DNA from: Longimicrobiales bacterium
Lineage (GTDB): Bacteria > Gemmatimonadota > Gemmatimonadetes > Longimicrobiales > Gaopeijiaceae
NCBI GenBank assembly: GCA_028280205.1
Contig: JANQME010000150.1
Coordinates: forward strand, 1 to 15,102
DNA: 15,102 nucleotides
Direction of reading: 5' to 3'
In this document: positions 6,394 through 13,899 of the stretch, piece by piece
How the letters are laid out: each line of letters begins with the position of its first letter
Position numbering within the stretch: position 1 is the stretch's first letter
Program-made: the position numbers and the translations under genes
The notes under the pieces: generated by a model
What the model was told of the DNA's origin: nothing
Seen by the model: only the letters and a program-made list of their open reading frames with translations
Database searches by the model: none

Positions 6394-9021
6394 ATGAGCA
6401 CGTCCCCCCGCTTCTTGCGGCCGCGCGCCGCGCTTTGTGCCGTCGGCCTCGCCGCTCTGCTGACCACGTCCTCGGCCGTTTCGGCGCAGAACGCCGCCAT
6501 CCCCTCGCCCGAGGAGTACTTCGGTCACGCCATGGGGGCCGATCGGCAGCTCGTCCGATGGGACGGGCTCGTCGAGTACTACCGGATGCTCGGGGAGTTG
6601 AGCGATCGGATCGTCGTCGAGAACGTGGGGTCCAGCACGCTCGGGAATCCCTTCCTGGTCCTCTGGGTCTCGTCACCCGAGAACCTGGCGAACCTGAACG
6701 ACGTTCAGCGGCGCAACGACATCCTGTCCGACCCGCGGGGCCACACCCGCGCTCAGGTCGACGACGCGATCGAGAACGGGAAGGTCGTCTTCCTGCAGGG
6801 CTACGCGCTGCACTCGACCGAGGTCGCGGGTAGCCAGACCGCCGCCGAAGTCATGTACCACTTCGCGACCCGCGACGACGAGGAGATGACGCAGATCCTC
6901 GACGAGACGGTCTCGATCATCGTCCCGGGCATGAACCCCGACGGCGTCAACATCGTCACGGACTGGTACGACCAGTGGGTCGGCACCGAGTACGAAGGCG
7001 CCCGACCGCCCGAGCTGTACCACCACTACATCGGCCACGACAACAACCGTGACGCGTTCATGCAGAATACGGTCGAGTCCCAGTACGTGGCCACGCTCCT
7101 CTTCCGCGAGTGGGTCCCGCAGGCCTTCATCGACCACCACCAGATGGGCGGATATACTGCGCGTATCTACCTGCCCCCGTACGCCGAGCCGATCCGTCCG
7201 GGCGGAGATCCGCTGGTATGGCGCGAGATGGCGTGGTACGGCGCGCACATGGCGTACAAGATGGACGAGCACGACCTGCCCGGCGCGATCGGGTCGGCCA
7301 TCTACTCGGGGTGGGGCCACTTCGGCTTCCACTGGATCACACCCTTCCACAACATCGCGGGTATGCTGACGGAGTCGGCGAGCGCGCAGTTGGCCACGCC
7401 GCTCTACGTGCATCCCGATCAGCTCACCGGGTCCCGGCAGCTCCCCGAGTACGAGCAGCAGACCACCTTCCCGAATCCGTGGGAAGGCGGGTGGTGGCAC
7501 GTGCGCGACATCGTCGAGCGACAGGTGATCGCCACCTTCTCACCGCTCGAGATCGCCGCGAAGAACCGCGAGACGGTGCTGCGCAACGCGTACAACAAGG
7601 CTGCCCGCCAGACCGCGCGCGGCGAGGCCGACGACGTGAAGGCGTACGTCGTTCCCGCGGAGCAGCACGACCCGCTCACGATGCAGAAGATGATCAACAA
7701 GCTCCTGTTGCAGGGGATCACGGTCGACCGTGCGTTGCGGGCGTTCGAGCACGAAGGGCATGCGTTCGGGTCGGGCAGCTACGTCGTCTCGACGGCGCAG
7801 CCGAAGCGCGGCGTGATCCGCTGGCTCCTCGGTCGGACCTTCTATCCGGACAACACGTACACGCGCGACCGGGACGGCAACCCGATCCGCCCGTACGACA
7901 TGTCCACCGACAACCTGGCCGAGTTCATGGGTGTGAGCGTGGTGCCGGTGGGCTCTCCCGTCACCGCGTCGACGACGCGGGTCACGTCGATGATCGACGC
8001 GAGCGGGACGATCGCACTCGGTACGAACGGCTACGTCCTCGACGGACGCCTGAACGACGCCCACGAAGCGGTGAATCGCCTCCTCGACGTAGGCGCTTCG
8101 GTGAGCCGGGCGTGGCGCGCGGGCGAGGGTTTCCGCCAGGGCGACTTCGTCGTCGCGCCCGACGCGGACGAGGCGATCGTGCGCTCCGTCGCCGAGGAGA
8201 CCGGGGTCGACTTCGTGGCACTCGACGCCCCCACGGGGGCATCGACCTACCCGCTCTCGCGACAGCGGATCGGGCTCTTCCAGCGCTGGTGGGGCGGAAA
8301 CATGGACGAGGGCTGGACGCGCCTCCTCCTCGAGGACTTCGCCTTCCCGTACACGACGATCATGGACGAGGAGATCCTGCGCGGCGATCTGCACGAGCGC
8401 TGGGACGTGATCGTCCTGCCGGCGGACTCCCGGGAGATGATGGTCGACGGCGACGAAGAGCCGGAGTCGATGCCGCTCGAGTACCGCAGCGGCTTCGGTG
8501 ACGCGGGCGTGGCGGCGCTGAACGCCTTCGTCGAGAACGGAGGGACGCTCGTCACCTTCGCCCAGGCCGGCAGCCTTCTCCTCGAGGACTTCGACATCCC
8601 CGTGGAGAATGCCGTGGAGGGGATGTGGGGCAACGAGTTCTGGTCGCCGGGCTCGACGCTGCGCATGACGGTCGACAACACGCACCCGTACACGTACGGG
8701 ATGCCCCGAGAGGCGCTCGCGACCTATCTGGCCGGCGGCCAGGTCTACGAGACCGTGCGGGGTGGGGCGAGCGCCGATGTCCGGCGCCTCGCGACGTACC
8801 ACGAGCGCGATATCCTGCAGAGTGGCTGGCTGCTCGGCGAGGATGCGATCGCGAGCAAAGCGGCGATCGTCGCGGTGGAGAAGGACGAGGGGTCGATCCT
8901 GATGCTCGGCTTCCGCGTGCAGCACCGCGCTCAGACGCACGGGACGTACAAGCTGCTCTTCAACGCGCTGCAGGATCAGCCGTCCGACATGAGCTCCGTC
9001 GCCGCGGGTGGGGGTGGCTGA
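6394..9021 (+). CDS. Secreted M14-family zinc metallopeptidase with C-terminal amidotransferase-like domain
   Basis: An 875-residue exported protein. Residues 1-31 form a signal peptide (hydrophobic core near 12-27, likely cut after AVSA). The peptidase domain follows. The zinc-binding HxxE is YALHSTEVAG (H140, E143), then NPDG (181-184), DNNRD (216-220, the Arg that binds the substrate carboxylate), FIDHHQMGG with the third zinc His at 248 or 249, and GMLTESAS with the catalytic Glu at about 327. The stretch from about 669 to the end (WDVIVLPADSREMM, FVENGGTLVTFAQAGSLLL, ILMLGFRVQHRAQTHGTYK) resembles a class I glutamine amidotransferase-like domain seen at the end of many large bacterial M14 proteins, probably without amidotransferase activity. 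It likely trims peptides outside the cytoplasm. ATG 6394 is supported by GGAG six bases ahead and by the signal peptide. It converges on the cyclophilin gene 21 bases downstream. Confidence 0.9.
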   Translation: MSTSPRFLRPRAALCAVGLAALLTTSSAVSAQNAAIPSPEEYFGHAMGADRQLVRWDGLVEYYRMLGELSDRIVVENVGSSTLGNPFLVLWVSSPENLANLNDVQRRNDILSDPRGHTRAQVDDAIENGKVVFLQGYALHSTEVAGSQTAAEVMYHFATRDDEEMTQILDETVSIIVPGMNPDGVNIVTDWYDQWVGTEYEGARPPELYHHYIGHDNNRDAFMQNTVESQYVATLLFREWVPQAFIDHHQMGGYTARIYLPPYAEPIRPGGDPLVWREMAWYGAHMAYKMDEHDLPGAIGSAIYSGWGHFGFHWITPFHNIAGMLTESASAQLATPLYVHPDQLTGSRQLPEYEQQTTFPNPWEGGWWHVRDIVERQVIATFSPLEIAAKNRETVLRNAYNKAARQTARGEADDVKAYVVPAEQHDPLTMQKMINKLLLQGITVDRALRAFEHEGHAFGSGSYVVSTAQPKRGVIRWLLGRTFYPDNTYTRDRDGNPIRPYDMSTDNLAEFMGVSVVPVGSPVTASTTRVTSMIDASGTIALGTNGYVLDGRLNDAHEAVNRLLDVGASVSRAWRAGEGFRQGDFVVAPDADEAIVRSVAEETGVDFVALDAPTGASTYPLSRQRIGLFQRWWGGNMDEGWTRLLLEDFAFPYTTIMDEEILRGDLHERWDVIVLPADSREMMVDGDEEPESMPLEYRSGFGDAGVAALNAFVENGGTLVTFAQAGSLLLEDFDIPVENAVEGMWGNEFWSPGSTLRMTVDNTHPYTYGMPREALATYLAGGQVYETVRGGASADVRRLATYHERDILQSGWLLGEDAIASKAAIVAVEKDEGSILMLGFRVQHRAQTHGTYKLLFNALQDQPSDMSSVAAGGGG

Positions 9022-9052
9022 CGCCTCGCGGTGGAGTGAGCGTCAGCCGCCC
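9012..9052. terminator. Inverted repeat spanning both stop codons of convergent genes
   Basis: GGGTGGCTGACGC (9012-9024) pairs with GCGTCAGCCGCCC (9040-9052): 13 pairs with one T-G pair and a 15-base loop. The peptidase stop (9019-9021) lies in the left arm and the cyclophilin stop (9043-9045, minus strand) in the right arm. There is no T-tract on either side. It is placed to act as a two-way terminator or 3' end stabiliser. Confidence 0.5.
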
Positions 9053-9735
9053 GGAAGGACCTCCGCGCTCACGATGCGCGTGAGCTCCGGATAGTCGGCG
9101 TCGAGGTACTCGTTGCCTCGGGCCGACGCCATCGCCTGGTACGGTCCGTCCCCACGCGGAGGCCCGTCGCCGTAGTCCCCGTGGAAGGCGTCGACCACCT
9201 CCATGCCTTCGACCACCTCGCCGAAGGGCGCGAAACCTTCCCCATCGAGTGCGGCGTTGTCCTTGTAGGAGATGAAGACCTCCGTCGTGCGCGTGTGTAC
9301 GCCGGCCTTCGCGAAGGCGACCCGACCGCGCGCGTTCGTCTCGACCACCGGGTCGTCCACGAGGTATTCGGACTTCCAGACCTGGTTCACGTACGGGTTC
9401 CCGTTCAGGCCGAACTGCGCCATGAAGCCCGGGACGACGCGGTAGATACGCGTGTCGTCGTAGAAGCCGCCGCGTACCAGGCTGTAGAACCGATCGGCAC
9501 CGAGCGGCGCCCAGTCGCGGTGTACCCGGATCACGACATCGCCCACGCTCGTCGCCAGCCGCACCCGATACTCGCCCGGTGCGGTCTCCTCGTAGTTCGC
9601 GGGACGGAGGAGCGGATCGGTTCGTCTCGGGTCGACCGGCTCGTCGGCGTCGGAGCCTCCTCCGCAGGCGAGGAGGAAGCCCGCGCAAACGGCCGCTGCG
9701 GTGGCGAGGAGGGGGGCGGTTCGCGTGCGTTGCAT
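9043..9735 (-). CDS. Peptidyl-prolyl cis-trans isomerase, cyclophilin-type lipoprotein
   Basis: A 230-residue protein with a lipoprotein signal: basic MQRTRT, a hydrophobic stretch, lipobox LLAC with Cys24, then a Gly/Asp-rich linker. The cyclophilin domain starts at YRVRLATSVGDVVIRVHRDW. The active-site block RIYRVVPGFMAQFG keeps the Arg, Phe, Met and Gln that correspond to R55, F60, M61 and Q63 of human cyclophilin A. VAFAKAG, TEVFISYKDNAALDGEGF and PFGEVVEGMEVVDAF complete the fold. It should catalyse proline isomerisation in the periplasm or at the cell surface. A GGAG site (9742-9745) lies 6 bases before the ATG. The C-terminal part shares GN-(A/E)-(F/Y)-LD-x-(R/D)-YPEL with the degenerate paralog at 3679-4323, so the two are duplicates of one lineage. 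Confidence 0.9.
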   Translation of the reverse strand: MQRTRTAPLLATAAAVCAGFLLACGGGSDADEPVDPRRTDPLLRPANYEETAPGEYRVRLATSVGDVVIRVHRDWAPLGADRFYSLVRGGFYDDTRIYRVVPGFMAQFGLNGNPYVNQVWKSEYLVDDPVVETNARGRVAFAKAGVHTRTTEVFISYKDNAALDGEGFAPFGEVVEGMEVVDAFHGDYGDGPPRGDGPYQAMASARGNEYLDADYPELTRIVSAEVLPGG

Positions 9736-9765
9736 GCAAGGCTCCGACGAAGGGGGTTCGCCTCC

Positions 9766-9793
9766 ATCTTCGTGCGCCGGACCGGCGCGTCAA
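9766..9793 (-). promoter_or_regulatory. Candidate promoter with a 15-base palindrome in its spacer
   Basis: On the minus strand TTGACG (9793-9788) and GAAGAT (9771-9766) are 16 bases apart, leading to a short leader for the cyclophilin gene. The spacer holds GCGCCGG-A-CCGGCGC (9774-9788), a perfect palindrome that also overlaps the last base of the -35. It could be an operator shared with the divergent threonine aldolase gene. The -10 is weak. Confidence 0.35.
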
Positions 9794-9836
9794 GACGGCC
9801 TTGCCCCCGATCGCCGCTTCGGGGACTCTACCGTCC

Positions 9837-10892
9837 ATGATCGATCTGCGGAGCGACACCGTGACCCGACCCACGCCGGCGATGCGCGAGGCGATGGCGT
9901 CGGCCGAGGTGGGAGACGACGTCTACGGGGACGACCCCACGGTGAATGCGCTCGAGCGCCGAACGGCCGAGCTGCTCGGGAAGGAAGACGCGGTCTTCGT
10001 GCCCACGGGGAGCATGTCCAACCAGATCGCGCTTCGCAGCCACACGGAGCCAGGGGACCTCGTTCTGATCGAGGCCCGCGCGCACGTCGTCCTCAACGAG
10101 GGTGGCGCGGGAGCGGCGCTGAGCGGCGTGACCATGCGGACGATTACGGGAGAGCGGGGGCTCTTCGGACCCGACGACGTGAGCGACCGGATCGATCGAC
10201 TGCACCCGTTCAACCCGACCACGCTCGGCAGCCCGCCCACGCTCCTCTGCGTGGAGAACTCGCACAACGCCGGGGGCGGCTCCGTCTGGCCGCTCGACCG
10301 TCTCGGGGCGGTGTGCGCCGCCGGTCGGGAGCACGGGCTCGCGCTCCACCTCGACGGTGCCCGGCTCTGGCATGCATGCGCGGCGTCGGGGGTCGAACCG
10401 ATCGCGTACGCCGCCTCGTTCGACACGGTGAGCGTCTGCTTCAGCAAAGGCCTGGGTGCGCCGATGGGCTCCGCGCTGGCCGGGCCTGCCGGGGTGATCC
10501 GACGTGCGCGGCGCTTCAAGCAGCAGTTCGGCGGCGGAATGCGTCAGGCCGGGATCGTGGCGGCGGGCGCGCTCCACGCCCTCGACCACCATCGCGGCGA
10601 CCTGGCGTGCGACGTGGAGCACGCCCGCCGGCTCGCGGCCGGTCTCGCCCGACTGGACGGGGTTCGCCTGGACGCCGCGACCGTCGAGTCGAACATCGTG
10701 CGCTTCGAGGTCGCGGGTGACGCGGGCGCCTTCGCCACCGCGTGCCACGAACGCGGCGTCCACGTCCTGCCCAACGGGAGACACGGCGTCCGGGCCGTCC
10801 TGCATCGTGACGTCTCCGGCGGTCAGGTCGAGGCCGCCCTCGAGATCTTCGCATCCGTGCTCGAGGAGCTCGCCGCAGCGTCTCCGCCGTGA
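9837..10892 (+). CDS. ltaE: Low-specificity L-threonine aldolase
   Basis: A 351-residue PLP enzyme of fold type I that splits threonine or allo-threonine into glycine and acetaldehyde (reversible) in the cytoplasm. Key blocks: the N-terminal LRSDTVTRPTPAMREAM (4-20); VGDDVYGDDPTVNALE (25-40); FVPTGSMSNQIA (54-65) for PLP phosphate; AHVVLNEGG with His83 that stacks on the PLP ring; ENSHNAGGG (140-148); HLDGARLW (171-178) with the Asp that pairs with the ring nitrogen; and SVCFSKGLGAPMGS with Schiff-base Lys204. Length is normal. ATG 9837 is chosen because MIDLRSDTVTRPT is the standard family start; the longer open frame upstream is not used. The last bases overlap the next gene as GTGA, so the two are likely translationally coupled. 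Confidence 0.92.
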   Translation: MIDLRSDTVTRPTPAMREAMASAEVGDDVYGDDPTVNALERRTAELLGKEDAVFVPTGSMSNQIALRSHTEPGDLVLIEARAHVVLNEGGAGAALSGVTMRTITGERGLFGPDDVSDRIDRLHPFNPTTLGSPPTLLCVENSHNAGGGSVWPLDRLGAVCAAGREHGLALHLDGARLWHACAASGVEPIAYAASFDTVSVCFSKGLGAPMGSALAGPAGVIRRARRFKQQFGGGMRQAGIVAAGALHALDHHRGDLACDVEHARRLAAGLARLDGVRLDAATVESNIVRFEVAGDAGAFATACHERGVHVLPNGRHGVRAVLHRDVSGGQVEAALEIFASVLEELAAASPP

Positions 10893-11737
10893 ACGGATTC
10901 GACGCGGTGCCGACCGACGGCCCCGCCGACTTCCTGGAGCGGGCGGGGCCTTGGCTCCGGCTCCGCGAGGATCACCACAACCTGCTGCTCGGGCTGGTGG
11001 AGTCCCGCACGTCGAGACGCTCGTGGCCCGACGGGGAGTGCTTCGCCGTGGTCGAGCGCGCGGGCGAAGTGGTCGGATGCGTGGCCCGGACCCCTCCGTT
11101 CAAGGCGATACTGACCGACCTGCCGACCGGCGCCGGGCCGGCTGTCGCCGTACTCCTCGACGGCCGGTACGACGACCTCCCCGCACTGTTCGGACCCCGC
11201 GCCGCCGCCGAGGGCGTGGCAGCGGCGTGGGTCGGGTTGCGAGGCGGCGGCTTTCGAACCGGCATGCCCCAGGGCCTCTACCGGATCGACCGCGTGCGGC
11301 CTCCGACGGGCGTCCCGGGCCGCATGCGCCGAGCGCGTCCCGCTGAGATCGAGACGCTCGTCTCGTGGGGGGAGGGGTTCGGACGGGATACCGGCATCCC
11401 GTTCCCTTCCGGCCGCGAGCCGGTCGAGCGCTGGCTCGAGCAGGGCGTGGCCTACGTATGGGACTCCGATGCCGTGCCGGTGAGCCTGGCCGTGGCGCAC
11501 GGCCGCACGCAGCGGGGTGCTCGGGTCGGCTACGTCTACACTCCGCCGGAGCTGCGCGGTCGGGGGTACGCCGGGGCTCTGGTGGCCTCCCTGAGCCAGT
11601 CGCTGCTCGACGGCGGCTGCGACTTCTGTGTGCTGTACACGGACCTCACGAATGCCACGTCGAACGCCCTCTATCGGCGCATCGGCTATCGGCGGATCGC
11701 GGAGCTGGTCGACGTTCATCTCGTGGCCGCCGAGTGA
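10889..11737 (+). CDS. GNAT-family N-acetyltransferase
   Basis: A 282-residue protein with a C-terminal GCN5-related acetyltransferase domain. The acetyl-CoA binding motif A is VYTPPELRGRGYAGAL near residue 215, and the last strand-helix unit is YTDLTNATSNALYRRIGYR near 247-265, typical of the family. The N-terminal ~140 residues (REDHHNLLLGLVESR, VVGCVARTPPF) resemble a second, degenerate GNAT half, giving the two-lobed layout seen in some family members. The acceptor substrate is not predictable. It begins with GTG overlapping the stop of the threonine aldolase gene (GTGA), so coupling is likely, though the family pair does not by itself point to a pathway. About 110 bases without an obvious gene follow before msrA. 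Confidence 0.85.
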   Translation: MNGFDAVPTDGPADFLERAGPWLRLREDHHNLLLGLVESRTSRRSWPDGECFAVVERAGEVVGCVARTPPFKAILTDLPTGAGPAVAVLLDGRYDDLPALFGPRAAAEGVAAAWVGLRGGGFRTGMPQGLYRIDRVRPPTGVPGRMRRARPAEIETLVSWGEGFGRDTGIPFPSGREPVERWLEQGVAYVWDSDAVPVSLAVAHGRTQRGARVGYVYTPPELRGRGYAGALVASLSQSLLDGGCDFCVLYTDLTNATSNALYRRIGYRRIAELVDVHLVAAE

Positions 11738-11848
11738 AGCCGCCGGGTTCGGGGGCCGTGGTGGGTCCGGGTGGATCCCCGCCTGGCCTGGGGGGTTCTT
11801 GGGGCGTCGTCGGGCGATCAACGTCGAAGAGATTCCAAGTCCCCTCCC

Positions 11849-12397
11849 ATGACCTCGAATTCCGAGACGGCCACACTGGGCGGCGGATGCTTCTGGTGCC
11901 TGGAGGCCGTCTTCGAGATGGTCGACGGCGTCCACGCCGTGAAGTCGGGCTACGCCGGCGGTCACGTCCCGAACCCCACGTACGACCACGTCTGTACGGG
12001 TGAGACCGGCCACGCCGAAGTCGTCCAGATCGAGTTCGACCCTGCCGTCACGTCGTACGCCGAGCTCCTCGAGATCTTCTTCGGCATCCACGACCCGACG
12101 ACCCCGAATCGGCAGGGCGCCGACGTCGGCACGCAGTACCGTTCCGTGGTTTTCACGCACTCGGACGAGCAGAGTCGAGTGGCACGTGAATTGCGCTCCA
12201 CGCTCGACGCGGATGGTCCGTGGGACGACCCCATCGTCACGCAGATCGAGTCCCTGGACGACTTCTACCCCGCCGAGGACTACCACGACGCGTACTTCCG
12301 GCGGAACGGAAGCCAACCCTACTGCGCGGCGGTCATCGCGCCCAAGGTCGCGAAGTTCCGCCAGAGGTTTGCGCACAAGCTCTCGGTGGCGCGTTGA
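11849..12397 (+). CDS. msrA: Peptide-methionine (S)-S-oxide reductase
   Basis: A 182-residue enzyme that reduces methionine-S-sulfoxide in proteins and free form, repairing oxidative damage. The signature GGCFWCLEAVF (12-22) carries the catalytic Cys14. GYAGG (34-38), TGETGHAEVVQIEFDP (50-65), FFGIHDPTTPNRQGADVGTQYRS (77-99, shown here only as its range with key HDPTTPN and GTQYRS), and DYHDAYF (144-150) follow in family order. Cys159 near the end (PYC) may serve as a resolving cysteine; Cys17 is also available. There is no signal peptide, so it should act in the cytoplasm. An in-frame GTG at 11771 would add 26 residues unlike the family, so ATG 11849 is preferred although no Shine-Dalgarno is clear. 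It does not contain a fused MsrB domain. Confidence 0.95.
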   Translation: MTSNSETATLGGGCFWCLEAVFEMVDGVHAVKSGYAGGHVPNPTYDHVCTGETGHAEVVQIEFDPAVTSYAELLEIFFGIHDPTTPNRQGADVGTQYRSVVFTHSDEQSRVARELRSTLDADGPWDDPIVTQIESLDDFYPAEDYHDAYFRRNGSQPYCAAVIAPKVAKFRQRFAHKLSVAR

Positions 12398-12514
12398 AAG
12401 CTCATCCGACGCCGCCAGGGCCCCCGCCGCCGGGTCTCCCGACGTGGATCGGACACGCCGGCCATGATCGGGGGTATTCGACAGAAGATCTGCACAAAAT
12501 CCCCAACCCCCCCT

Positions 12515-12520
12515 TAGGAG
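12515..12520 (+). promoter_or_regulatory. Ribosome binding site of the tandem-HTH gene
   Basis: TAGGAG lies 9 bases before ATG 12530 and is one of the clearest ribosome binding sites in the window. It supports the small protein as a real gene. Confidence 0.75.
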
Positions 12521-12529
12521 ATTCGCAGC

Positions 12530-12955
12530 ATGCCGAAGCCGGAAGCCGAGCTCGTCGTCAAGTGGCGAGAGCTGGCCGAAGAAGGCTACCTATATGCGGA
12601 GATCGCCCGGATGTATCCCGTCTTCTCCGTGGACCAGGTCCGCCACTACTGCCTCGGACACACGGGCCGGAAGCTCGGAGGTCCGATCCAGCGGGTCGAT
12701 CGCTGGTACGGCTCGAACGTATGGCTCCGCGGCGAGAACTCGCCGCACTCGGAGCTGACGGTCAAGCAGGCTCAGAAGATCCTCGACGACTGGGACGAGA
12801 AGAACGACCGGTGGAAGCGCTCGGGGGCCGAATGGGCCCGGAAGCTCGAGGTTTCTCCGAGTACGATCTACATGCTTCGCCGCGGTGAGACGTGGAAGCA
12901 CCTCGACCATCCGAACCAGGGCCGAAAGCCGAAGAGGCGGAAGAAGAAGAAATAG
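12530..12955 (+). CDS. Small protein with two helix-turn-helix-like segments and a Lys-rich tail
   Basis: A 141-residue protein I do not recognise as a named family. Two segments look like the same helix-turn-helix pattern: AEIARMYPVFSVDQVRHY (23-40) and AEWARKLEVSPSTIYMLRRG (100-119), the second followed by TWKHL. The second, preceded by ENSPHSELTVKQAQKI (69-84), resembles the DNA-binding domain that sits at the end of some phage and intron HNH endonucleases (pattern LT..Q...I ... VS.STI..I..G..WKH). No HNH or other nuclease motif is present, so a nicking function is not supported. The tail GRKPKRRKKKK is strongly basic. It is probably a cytoplasmic nucleic-acid-binding protein or regulator. 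It has a clear TAGGAG site. Its last 64 bases are shared, in another frame, with the ankyrin gene. Confidence 0.75.
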   Translation: MPKPEAELVVKWRELAEEGYLYAEIARMYPVFSVDQVRHYCLGHTGRKLGGPIQRVDRWYGSNVWLRGENSPHSELTVKQAQKILDDWDEKNDRWKRSGAEWARKLEVSPSTIYMLRRGETWKHLDHPNQGRKPKRRKKKK

Positions 12956-13893
12956 GCACGCACCCCGCCGACCATCCGCACTTCCTTCGCGGACTCGCGC
13001 TCCTCGATGCGGGAGATGTCGAAGGGCTCGGTCGGCTCGTAGGGACGGCTCCCGAGCTCGTGCATGCACGGTCGACTGCGGTCGATCCGCCGTACGACGG
13101 GTACTTCCACGGGGCGACGCTCCTCCATCACGTGGCCGGGAACCCCGTCCGGGGCCCGCTCCCTCCGACGATCGCGGACGTGGCCGCACTCCTGCTGCGG
13201 GCCGGGGCCGACCCGAACGCCGGATGCGGCGGCGGGCCGGCTCAACCCGGCTCCGCGGGCGCGACCCCGCTCGATCTCGTCGTGACGGGTAGGCAGGCGC
13301 ACGTCCAGGGGCTGACGGAGCGGCTCGTCGATGCCCTCCTCGACGGCGGGGCCACGCTGGATCCGGACGGCGGGATGTTCGGGACGCTCTACCACACCGT
13401 CGAGCACAGGGGCCAGCGCGAGGTTGCGCGCATGCTGCACGAGCGGGGCGTGCGTGCCGACCTCCCGACGGCGGCCGGACTGGGTCGACTCGACCTCGTC
13501 CGCTCCTTCTTCGACGAGCACGGAACCCCGGTCGAGGGTGCGGCCGAGATCTGGGCTCGCACCGCGCCCGGGCCGGCGCCGCGGGACGACCACGAGGTGC
13601 TGGCCGACGCGCTCGTGTGCTCCTCGGTGAACGGATGGCCCGAGATCGTATCCTTCCTGCTGGATCGGGGTGCGCCGGTCGACCGGCTCCGCCGTTGGGG
13701 ACCGTTCCCGGTGACACCGCTCCACGGGGCGGCGTGGGCCGGGTGGCCCGAGGTGGTCGAGCTGCTGCTGGAGCGCGGCGCCGACCCCTCCGCGCGGGAG
13801 CCCACGCACGACGGCACTCCGCTCGACTGGGCGCGACACGCCGGACGCGATGAGGCGATCGAGGCGTTCCGCCGTGCGGGCGTACAGGGTTAG
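12892..13893 (+). CDS. Ankyrin-repeat protein
   Basis: A 333-residue protein built of about six ankyrin-like repeats. Recognisable units include ATLLHHVAGNP, DVAALLLRAGADPNAG, LVDALLDGGATLD, YHTVEHRGQREVARMLHERG, WPEIVSFLLDRGAPVD, TPLHGAAWAGWPEVVELLL and GTPLDWARHAGRDEAIEAF. No signal peptide or catalytic domain is seen, so it is likely a cytoplasmic protein-interaction module. The start is a problem. The first repeat needs residues encoded from about 12985, but the only usual start codon upstream is GTG 12892, six bases after an in-frame TGA (12886-12888). Using it makes the gene overlap the HTH gene by 64 bases, with an acidic AEEAEEEE leader read from the same DNA that encodes the Lys-rich tail. 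A non-standard start near 12950 or a frameshift fusion are the alternatives. The product is firm; the start is not. Confidence 0.75.
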   Translation: MEAPRPSEPGPKAEEAEEEEIGTHPADHPHFLRGLALLDAGDVEGLGRLVGTAPELVHARSTAVDPPYDGYFHGATLLHHVAGNPVRGPLPPTIADVAALLLRAGADPNAGCGGGPAQPGSAGATPLDLVVTGRQAHVQGLTERLVDALLDGGATLDPDGGMFGTLYHTVEHRGQREVARMLHERGVRADLPTAAGLGRLDLVRSFFDEHGTPVEGAAEIWARTAPGPAPRDDHEVLADALVCSSVNGWPEIVSFLLDRGAPVDRLRRWGPFPVTPLHGAAWAGWPEVVELLLERGADPSAREPTHDGTPLDWARHAGRDEAIEAFRRAGVQG

Positions 13894-13899
13894 CGACCC

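Noticed and set aside
11738..11848. Possible terminator (CCCC...GGGG then GGTTCTT) after the acetyltransferase gene
   Set aside because: The stem is only 4-5 pairs in a G-rich stretch with alternative pairings, and the T-tract is broken.
12940..12955. Programmed -1 frameshift joining the HTH and ankyrin frames at the GA-rich tract
   Set aside because: The codons AAG AAG AAG AAA TAG do not form a slippery heptamer; slipping back one base would mispair the lysine tRNA at the first codon position.
13887..13899. Small hairpin GGGT-N5-ACCC between the ankyrin and TPR stop codons
   Set aside because: Only 4 base pairs and no T-tract; too weak to call a terminator.
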